Of a stretch of 64,000 nt of DNA, positions 55,800-64,000 are shown piece after piece (the first letter of the stretch is position 1; the number at the start of each line of letters is the position of its first letter). Source of the DNA: Linepithema humile (lineage: Eukaryota > Arthropoda > Insecta > Hymenoptera > Formicidae); contig NC_090130.1 of assembly GCF_040581485.1 (NCBI RefSeq), positions 17,611,656 through 17,675,655 on the forward strand. Reading direction: 5' to 3'. The position numbers were made by a program, and so were the translations under genes. Below the pieces are notes generated by a model. It did no database searches. It was not told the origin of the DNA and saw only the letters and a list, made by a program, of their open reading frames with translations.

Positions 55800-56522
55800 T
55801 ATATTTGGTATTGGGAGACTTCCGTTTCCGGTGCGATAGAGTGAGCACGTGGAGTAGAGCAAAGTTTTTGGGGTGACGTGAGAAACGAGAGGAGAGCAGA
55901 AGGAGGGGTGAGAGTGAGTGAAGGAGAGAGTGGAGGTGAGAGAGTGAGTGTGTGAGTGAGGGGAGTACGGGGCGGAGCAGGGAGAAAAGGAAAGGGCAAG
56001 GAAAAAGGCGACGGGTTGACAGGCATAGGACAGGCATAGAATATAGGACATTGAGACGGGCACAAACGGGATAAGAAAAGAGAGCAAAGAGTGTATAGAA
56101 AATAGAAAGTAATAGAAGTAGGGGACTGGTAGCGACACAGCGGGATGGAAAGGAAATGGGAAATGGCTGAAGGAATAAGAGAAACGAGAAGGGGGAGAGT
56201 GAGATGCGGGAGTCATGGATGTATAGAGGAGATGTGGAAAAGGAAGAGGGAGGAGGCATGGGAAAAGGAGGAAGGGGAAGAGAAAAAGATTTTTATTAAA
56301 AGTAAAAAAACAATTAGATCACCGGGAAAAAAAGAGGAAAAGAAAGAAGGAGAACAGAGGGAGATAGAGAAGGGAGAGGAGGAGATAAGGAAATGGAAAG
56401 GGAAAATGGAGGGGGTGATGAAGGAGGTGATGAGAATAGGGCTGGAGGATTGGAAGGAGGAAATGAGACAGATGAAAGAGGAAATGAAGGAGGGTATAAA
56501 AGATATAAGAAATAAATTGTAG
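55800..56522 (+). CDS. Purine-rich region with Lys/Glu-rich coiled-coil ORF
   Basis: 55850-56500 is strongly purine-biased on the plus strand. An ORF from the ATG at 56145 gives 125 residues, rich in Lys, Glu and Arg, with a coiled coil in the last 60 (WKGKMEGVMKEVMRIGLEDW, then EEMRQMKEEMKEGIKDI). It may be the first ORF of a non-LTR element, which often starts with a G-rich leader and a coiled-coil protein, but no reverse transcriptase follows. The minus-strand ORFs here are composition shadows. Confidence 0.35.
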
Positions 56523-56815
56523 TATTGTTATAACTTATATTCTAACGCAAACCTATGTTATATTTACACTTATATACTATTTCTAAATGTAAATGTAACT
56601 TTAAACTTTAATTCTACGCCTTTATCATTATCGGGCGTAGCGGTAACTCTAATTGACTGGCTTTGATTAAAAATAAAAAATAATATTTTCCGATTCTACG
56701 GATACGTCTAAATGACTAAAATAAATGAGTTCTGAGTATCGTAACTCACGCCAGTTTATTTGTTTTTTTGACGAAGTGCTTCGCTCTGACCGGTGGTTTC
56801 CGGCTTTCCCTCGTC

Positions 56816-58830
56816 TCAGCGATGTCCCTGGGTCTCGCTCCGGTTGTCCCTGGTCCCGCTGCTGCTTTCCGGCTCGCGACCGGTTGATGATCTCGCGGTT
56901 AGGACGAGACCAGTAGTCGGTTGCATTCCCCCTTCTTCGGTAGACTTGACGTTGTCAGAATCTAGCGATTCCTCGGAGGTGGAAAGCTTCTTTGCGCTGT
57001 GTTTGCGTTTTTTTATCTCTTCTTTCCGCCAATATATGCGGTTTTTCTCGCTTTTAAAGCGAAGTCTTTCTTCGTTCGAGTCTTTGGATGAAGCTTCTTT
57101 GTACGAAACTTGAGTGCTGCGTTTGCGTTTGCTGCTCAAGATCGCATTGGTTCTTATGTTGTCCAGTATTACTTTCATCTCTTTTGATGTACTTGGAATA
57201 TTGCTTATGTCCGTGATTGTTGGGACGTTCCGTTCCATCGAGTGTGTCGTTGTTGGTTCGGCACTTTCTGGATTAACATTTTCTTTTTGAGGCGTTTCGG
57301 TTTCCCTTGTTCTTTCCTCGTAGTTTACGATTTGAACTGCCTCGTAGTTATCGGCTTCCGCGACTGGATGTGCGGTGATTTTTGTCGCCCAGTCCGCGTA
57401 CACTTTGCGCGTTGCTTTGCCGTTTGTCATGTCGTATACGAGCGTAAATGGCCTCTCCACTTGCGTTGGATTTTGGCTCGTGCTGCGTACCGTGATGCTT
57501 GCCATGAGAGATACTTGAACGCCTTCGTTGTCGTTCTGCAGAGTAAATCTGTCCAGCACCGTCTCAGGATTTCTTTTGGTCGTGTTTACACTGTGAAGAA
57601 TCTTGATCGTTTCCTCCTCGCCGTCGCTGTTTTCCTCGATCACGGGAGTGTCCTCAAGTTCTTTAGCGATTTTCTTGAGTTTTTCGACTCGTCTTTGTCT
57701 TCTCTGTAGCGCGTGGATGCTTTTGGTTCGCGTCTCCAGGAGTTGTTTTATTTGTCTTTTCAGACTCTCCTCTTCTTGCGCCAGAGATTTCAGTTGCTCA
57801 CCGATCGTTTCGTTCGCTGCCATTGCGCTTGCTGCGGTTGCTCGATCGCGACTGAGCGCGTCTCGCGCCGCGTCGACTAGGTTAGCTCCCCACCACTCGC
57901 ATATTGTTCGATCCTTTTTATTGGCTATCGCCGGTACGCCGTTAAGCATACATAATTGTTCATCGGCTCTCCGTATTGGTTGTGGATTACCGTAGGACCA
58001 CGAAATTATGCGATCTATCTCTTTGTCTGGTTTTTCCCTTTTTCTTTCTAGGTTTCCAGATTTTTTGAAGATGCAAGTGACAGTTTCTTTTTCGTCGTGA
58101 GTCTTATTAATTTCGACTATTTTTTCATTTTCAGGTGCCGCTTCCAGGGATCTTCGAGTTGATGCGTCTCCGTGGACTTCTTTCCTCCTTTCCGTTTTTT
58201 CCTTACTAATGATTTTGTCTTCTTTTTCAAGTGCTGCTTCCAGGGATCTTCGAATTGATGCGTTCTTTTGGCTCTTTCTCCCCCCTTCTGCTTTGACCTT
58301 ACTAATTCTTTTTTCTTTTTCAGATGCTGCTTCCAGGGATCTACGAGTCGATGCGTCGTTGTGAGCTTCTCTCCCCCTTTCCGTTTCAGTTCCGAATTTG
58401 TTCCTGACCTCGTCGATGATGCTGTTGGATTCGAGCTGCGTTGCCCGGGATTCCAGAGTGTTTAACACCTTACGGATCTCCTTGCGTCCCTTTGTTTCCG
58501 CTGTCCTCTCGTTCGCTACGATCTGGTTTCTTGGAACGCCGCTTGATTTCAGCTTCGCGTCTGAGGATTTCGGAGTTGTAAACACCTTTCGGATCTCGTC
58601 GTTTCCTCTTGCTTCTGCTTGTTTCTTCACGGCGATGGATACTTCAGCCCTCGTGGATCTTCGCGCGTCGACTTCTATCCAGTCTTTGGCGTTACCGAAT
58701 ACGGCTCCAGTATGGCATCTTTTCTCCATCAATATTGCTTCCGGTGGAATTGTTGTGAATGGTTTCAGCTTCCACTCTGGTTTGAGTCTCAACATTGCGA
58801 TGGTTTGTAACGTCCCGTAAAATTTCTGAA
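56816..58830 (-). CDS. Unrecognised 659-residue protein with internal repeats
   Basis: A long open frame in an AT-rich neighbourhood. It begins after an acceptor-like TTTATTTTTCAG; the frame is already open at the exon start (FYGTLQTIA) before the ATG at 58795, so an upstream exon is likely. Residues 148-157, 179-188 and 211-220 are repeats of the type AS(T/I)RRSLEAA, spaced about 32 residues. A coiled coil lies at about residues 340-395 (AQEEESLKRQIKQLLETRT). The C-terminal third is Ser/Thr/Glu-rich with basic patches (SSKRKRSTQ, KKRKHSAKK). No family is recognised. It could be a lineage-specific nuclear protein or an ORF of an unknown mobile element. Confidence 0.55.
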
Positions 58831-59755
58831 AAATAAAATAATCAATTAGTTGTCAGTAGAGATATATCCTCAATTATTAAATTGCATGACCAAATATAAT
58901 CTAGTAATTTAAGATTATAATATTTAAGGTGGATGTCCCGGAATAAATAAATTTAATTATCTTTAAATAATAATGCTATCGTGAAACATAAGGTTTCATC
59001 AATAGATTATAAACGTTAAATTCTCAATTGCTAATTATCCAGTAAATTCAAAGCTATATAATTTATTCTCGGATCTCTAACCTTACCTTATTCGTTTATT
59101 AAAATTTACTTTCCTTGTAATAAATACACTAAGGACAGAAATCTATAAATATATTCATACATTAATAATGAATCTAGTCGCTTTAAAGTCATATTTAAAT
59201 TATAATACTATGACGGGAGAGTAAAGACTTAGTTATCGACTATGAAACATAAGCCGGTAAAACAGACCTATTGGAATACATTGAGAAAAATTATAAAATT
59301 CTAATAACAGATTTCTAGCCTTAATGTATAGGAAGCAATTCGAATCATCGACAAAATCTTACACTGCAACCACCGTTATGTGTTCATATAAATTGTACAA
59401 CGCAGGCAATTACAATTTACGATCTTCAACAATATTACAATTACTTGAAATCTAAATTTAATGCGCTTAAAAATTAACGCAAAATTAATATTATTGGAGA
59501 AAGGTGATTGAACTAATCGGTTTAAACAATAAATATATATATATTCTAAAAATTATAAAATATAAAATATATAAAATATAAAAATAGGAAAATATATAAA
59601 ATTATAATTATAAAAATTTTGTAAAAGGGATAAATATATAAATAGCGAATATATATATGCAAATAATAAATATATAACTAATATAAAATTATAAAAGAAC
59701 AATAAAATAATATAAAAATATAAAAGTAAATATAAAAGGGAATATATATATATAA
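58831..59755. other. AT-rich spacer or intron
   Basis: Nothing recognised. It may be an intron of the minus-strand locus. Confidence 0.35.
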
Positions 59756-60093
59756 TTAGAAAATAAAACGCGTTATTAGCCTAATTAAATTTCGGGCGCG
59801 CTCCCAAAAATTTTGCTGTACTGGCCCTTCGATCGGCTCTTCTGCCGGTTCGAGAAACGGCTCCTCCACTGGGAACCTGAGTTGCTCCTCAAGCCCCTGC
59901 GTGAAAACTCTCAGTGCCTCGAAAAACATTTCTGCCTCTTCTTGATGCACATCCTCGGGGAGCTGGAGCGTGAGTCTAAATCTGTCATTTAACTCCACGA
60001 AGGTACCGATTAAAAGCACCCTCCTGCCTTCTTCTTGCCCAATATATGCAATTAACGTCAAATCTACGCGCTGCTCCATGGCCTTGATAATCT
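59756..60093 (-). CDS. Unrecognised acidic 107-residue protein
   Basis: Starts at the ATG at 60079, 15 bases after an acceptor-like TTGATTGTTTTCAG. The sequence is acidic with a regular hydrophobic pattern (RVDLTLIAYIG, RVLLIGTFVELNDRFRLTLQ), followed by a Pro/Glu repeat (FPVEEPFLEPAEEPIEGP) and a basic, hydrophobic end (ARNLIRLITRFIF). It lies upstream of the 659-residue ORF on the same strand. Both have acceptors just before them, so they may be alternative 3' exons of one transcription unit. Confidence 0.5.
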
Positions 60094-60825
60094 GAAAACA
60101 ATCAAAAACGAATTAGTAATGCCTCTAGATTGAATTTACCTGAAAATAAAACGAATTATTAAATTTTACAAAAACTCAAAAATTTTAAAATTTAAATTTT
60201 TCAAAACTTTTTATTGCCAGAATAATCTCACAACTAAAGCGAACTTTACGGACCGAACTCAAAATAGTTATCTCTAAACGTTCCCGATTTATAGCAAACT
60301 CAAAATTTTTAGTAAGACTCTATAATTCGAATATTCAAGCTGGATTAAGGTTATTAGTGTTCATAATACATCGCTACGACATCCCGTTCGCGAGATATCG
60401 ACATTTTTGAAAAACCACTATGCGTTAAAATAATCTATAAAAAATAACAATAATAATGGTAAAAGTCAAAATTTTCAATAACTTACCGTTTCCAAGAAAA
60501 CTACAAAAGAAATAATATTTTTCTTAACACTTTCTCTCTGCATGCACGCAAGCAACAAGTGACTTACCTAGCCGCCCTCTGGCAGCGAGGTACAGCTACC
60601 TTAAAACCGGTCGACAAGTGTCCGCTAAGAAATAATTTAACTTAATATTTTGACCCTAATAAACCGTATAAATTTGCTGAAATAAATTAATAATTAATTA
60701 ATTCTAAATTAATAAACTAGTAAAACTTTTAAAATAATTGAATAACAAACGAGAAATAAGCGATTACACTAGTTTAAAATAATACTTGCTCAGACTGTAC
60801 CTGTGAATGCAAGCACAAGAGCTGA
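60094..60825. other. Intergenic or 5' region of the minus-strand locus
   Basis: No core promoter was identified. Nothing else recognised. Confidence 0.35.
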
Positions 60826-61435
60826 ACATTTGAATTATTGAATAAAAGATTTACTAGAACAGTTGGATTAAAAATAATATCTTGTCAATGAACTGTATAT
60901 TAATTAGTTATTGAAACCAAGAAAGAATGTTTAAATTAATTATTTTAAATTTAAAATAAACACCTTTTTGGTATGAGAATAATAATAAATAATACTTTAA
61001 TTTTTATAAATAAATTATAGTATGTAAATTCGCGACGCCGATCTGATATATATACGCCGAATCAATCCTGAGCGTCCTACGACGAGTATAAAGAAATATA
61101 AAAATAATTTCACTCTTATATGTAAGCCCATCTGAACACTTAAAATGTTGAATAGAAAATTTATTAAAACAATTGAATTAAAAGTAATATTTTGTCGACA
61201 AACTATATCAGGACTAGTTATTGAAATTAAGAAAAAATATTTAAATTAATTATTTTAAAAATAAAATAAACACCTTTTTGGTATAAAAATAACAATAAAC
61301 AATATTTTGATTTTTGTAAAAGGACTATAATATGTAAATTCACGACGCCGATTTAATAGAATCAATCCCGAACGTCCTACGATAAGTATAACGGAATCTA
61401 AAATTATTTTCGCACTTATATCTATAAATCCATAT
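60826..61435. repeat. Tandem duplication, unit about 305 bp
   Basis: 60826-61130 and 61135-61435 align over their length with many differences. Shared landmarks are AATAAACACCTTTTTGGTAT, then TCGCGACGCCGAT or TCACGACGCCGAT, then GAGCGTCCTACGA or GAACGTCCTACGA. No coding content. Confidence 0.7.
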
Positions 61436-62590
61436 TTCACACAAAATCGCGAATAACTCAAAAGTGAATTTAACTACAGACTTCAAACTTTGAGAACCAC
61501 TTTTAAATACGGGATCACCCAATATTCTTCAATAATATCTTACTAATTAACTCTAATTAAAAACTTGACTAATTAAAGCTGTAGTATAACTTTATAGTAC
61601 TACCTTAAAAGTGCAACTCTATGAAAAAGCCTGTATGAAGGCCCAATTTGAATTCCCTTCGTCAGAAGACGTAAAATAAAAGTTGCCTACGTGAAAAGAT
61701 TCGACCTTCTAAGTGCTAACACTTAACCTGTAGCCCTCGAAACAAAATCGCCTTTTTCACATATGCTATATATATATATATATCTATACATGTCTCTCTA
61801 TAGACCCCTTCACAGCTAACTTTAAACGACCAACTGACTTGAAATACTTAACCAACGAGTGAAGGCGAATAAGATAAGAATATTTTTATGAAATTATTAA
61901 AAATAATTATTTATTGTTATATATATATATATATTATAAAGCATAAGATAGGATAAGGAAATTAATATATATTATTACTTAGAACTATATATCCTTTTTA
62001 TTCTTAATTAAGATACACTGTCGATGCTTCCGAATTATTAGTATAAATATAAATTTCTCGCATATAATAAATAATTATTGTACACACTTACAGCTATATA
62101 TTTGTAGTGTTGCGCTTTGTTGTATGCGATGAAATTCCTTTAAAATAAGTTAAATATTAACAATTTATAAACAATAATTAATTTTAAGTGCGGAATACGG
62201 AATTTTTCCAAGATCAAACTTATATGTCGTTGTGAATCTGAAAATGAGCAATGTTAATATCCAAACAAGATAATGTTAAAGTGTTAATAACTGTTTGTAA
62301 ATAAGGAAATACGATATAAAATATTTCGTATCGAAACATAAAATAGATCATCGAACACAATCGACGTCCGCTAATACGATGACTCATGAACACCTGCAAG
62401 ATAAAACATCCGAGATGCGACGAAAGAAATTGAAGGTCCAGCGACGTTCTACGAAATCACGCATATAGTTCAACACAGAGAAGGGTTGACTGATGCAACT
62501 CGCCGACAAAGGAATATCATCGCCGATCACGTATCGAACTGCGAAGAACAAAGATCAACCTTGACACGCGCCTCACGTCTTCTTTAGTCC
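61436..62590. other. AT-rich intergenic sequence
   Basis: TA microsatellites near 61765 and 61920. Nothing else recognised. Confidence 0.4.
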
Positions 62591-62603
62591 CGCCTATTTT
62601 GCC

Positions 62604-62880
62604 TATAAAAAGGGTACCCGATGGTACCGCGAAGCAGTATGGAAAAGGCAGCAGTATGGAAAAAATCAGCAGTGCAACAGTACGAAAAAATCAGCAGTGT
62701 CGGGAAGCCATATTCAACGAATAAGAACTTAGAAAAAACTCGAGCAGCACGATCTAAGGACTTAGAATTTTTACGAAGCACTACATAAGAACATAGAATT
62801 TCGCGAGCAATGCGAAATAGAACTTAGAAGAAATCAGCGACACATCAAGAACATAGAATTTCGCGAGCAATGCGAAATGA
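62604..62880 (+). promoter_or_regulatory. TATA-like site followed by short repeats
   Basis: TATAAAAA at 62604-62611, then GCAGTATGGAAAA-type repeats and two exact copies of a 32-base unit starting AAGAACATAGAATTTCGCGA (62787-62818 and 62847-62878). It may be an LTR remnant or an alternative promoter near the sestrin 3' exons. Confidence 0.3.
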
Positions 62881-63009
62881 GAACATAGAAAAATAACGCA
62901 AGAAGTGCATAAAGAAGAAATCAAGGAACCATACTCAAGCTGAACATTAAAATTTAATCGACATACTGCCACTACAACTATATCAACCAATCGCTACTTC
63001 AAAGTTTAA

Positions 63010-63721
63010 CATAAAATTGCTTAAGCGCAGCCTCAAAACCTTCATTAAGAGCGCCGTTTGCTATCCGGAGCGCGTCACCAAGAGGGATTACGATCGTGTC
63101 ATGAGAGAGTTCAAACACAGCGAAAAGGTGAGTGTATTTCCAAATGGATATTCCGTTCGATCGAAGTAATTCGATTAAAAAGTAAAATGACTCGCCGAAT
63201 AAACATCTTTTTATTTCGAAATGAAACAATGACTCAGGGTATATACAATTCCCCCTGATAGAAATGCGATAAAGTCGCGCCTTCCACTTTGAAATGTCAG
63301 ATCTGGTAGAAATTTAAATGAACCAGCGATTTATGCAAATGAGCTTTACAGTTGAGTACGAAGCACTCGCCAAGCCCGGCTAAAAATAGCCTCTTAGTTG
63401 GTGCGATAGCAGATTAACATTCGCTCATAAACACATTGTGCATAAAGAATTAACCACTTAGTATTCTTGATAAAGTTTGTTTTATAAAATAAAAGACATA
63501 AATGTAAGAACTTTTTTATAGCACACGACAGACATAAATGCGAGAGAAAGTTATTTCTGCATAGGCGAGAGCAGCGGGGAAAAAAGCCGAGATAAGCGGC
63601 GAGCGCGAGGTATAACGCTTTCGTTATTTTTCAAGTCCACGTGAATCTGATGATTTTAGAGGCTCGCATGCAAGCGGAACTGCTGTATGCCCTTCGTGCC
63701 GTGATGCGGTATATGACCTAA
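63010..63721 (+). CDS. Sesn: Sestrin, last two coding exons
   Basis: Sestrins are stress-induced proteins that bind leucine or GATOR2 and restrain mTORC1. The penultimate exon reads SLKTFIKSAVCYPERVTKRD, then YDRVMREFKHSEK, and ends at 63127 before GTGAGT. The last exon encodes VHVNLMILEARMQAELLYAL, then RAVMRYMT and a stop at 63719-63721, the almost invariant end of animal sestrins. The homologous text starts at 63635, the G of the only nearby AG, so the simple GT-AG join is off by one base; a missing G at the donor run could explain it. The upstream exons were not found in the window and may be beyond a long intron. An AATAAA at 63971 and a GA microsatellite lie in the 3' UTR. Confidence 0.78.
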
Positions 63722-63921
63722 AGCGGAGTGCCGCGTCGCCCCCTCGTCTGTTTGCTGTCTGTCAGTCTACAATTTGTCGATTTGTTTTCACGCGCCGTGG
63801 ATTCGCGGTGCACGGCGTGGAAGGAACGAGCGAGCGCGATATCATCGAGTCTCATACACGGAACATCACACACATTGTACGCGCTATCGTATGGCCGGTT
63901 TATCATCGAGTAAGTCGCAGC

Positions 63922-63956
<35 letters not shown>

Positions 63957-64000
63957 AATCGCGTTTCTTCAATAAACACTGAAGGGGCGATAACGGATGG
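63722..64000 (+). other. Sestrin 3' UTR with polyadenylation signal
   Basis: AATAAA at 63971-63976; a (GA)n run at about 63925-63955. No coding content is expected. Confidence 0.5.

Noticed and set aside
55773..56259. Three overlapping minus-strand ORFs rich in Ser, Pro and Leu
   Set aside because: They are shadows of the purine-rich plus strand; composition alone keeps the frames open.
57242..58820. Plus-strand ORFs opposite the 659-residue frame
   Set aside because: Antisense shadows with low-complexity Ser/Phe-rich text and no motif.
1..64000. tRNA or rRNA genes
   Set aside because: No tRNA cloverleaf or rRNA core was recognised by eye; the tRNA-like strings are primer-binding sites. 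A tRNA scan would settle it.

Overview
The window looks like a piece of an insect genome, most likely an ant or a close hymenopteran. It is AT-rich. It holds decayed ionotropic-receptor (IR) copies, a DUF4806 gene, BED-type zinc-finger arrays, a nose-resistant-to-fluoxetine (nrf-6) family gene and the last exons of sestrin. Mobile elements fill much of the first 41 kb. All assignments come from reading motifs; no database search was run. A run of 500 N (35140-35639) marks an assembly gap.

Layout. 1-4.4 kb: two decayed IR gene copies. 4396-5813: solo LTR with a TAAT target duplication. 5.8-10.75 kb: DIRS-like tyrosine-recombinase retroelement on the minus strand, with inverted termini and a frameshifted reverse transcriptase. 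11.1-20.15 kb: minus-strand array of BED-like zinc-finger modules, split by a young, apparently intact BEL/Pao element (12561-19066; 447-bp LTRs; ATCTG duplication). 21.1-24.9 kb: more IR fragments and a MITE packed with ATTGCA words. 24965-41006: a 16-kb retrovirus-like Ty3/gypsy element. 41.2-43.8 kb: DUF4806 gene with an in-frame stop. 44.3-48.7 kb: nrf-6-like gene whose 3' part is duplicated as an inverted repeat. 49-56.5 kb: mostly AT-rich, with a small SAM-domain gene, two small inverted-repeat elements, paired zinc-finger remnants, an IR exon and a coiled-coil ORF. 56.8-60.1 kb: two unrecognised minus-strand ORFs. 63.0-63.7 kb: 3' exons of sestrin.

The most interesting object is the 16-kb element. 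Beyond gag (six CCHC knuckles), pol and an env-like glycoprotein, it carries an intact 211-residue ORF reading as a complete extended Tudor domain, the fold central to the animal piRNA machinery. Its 3' LTR also holds a proline-rich ORF with no ATG of its own; a predicted 111-nt intron inside the LTR joins an A to a TG, making an in-frame start codon. The LTR splice donor and the acceptors just before env and the Tudor ORF suggest spliced subgenomic mRNAs. gag and the integrase part of pol carry frameshifts, so this copy is probably not autonomous, but env as far as it can be read, the Tudor ORF and the LTR ORF are open.
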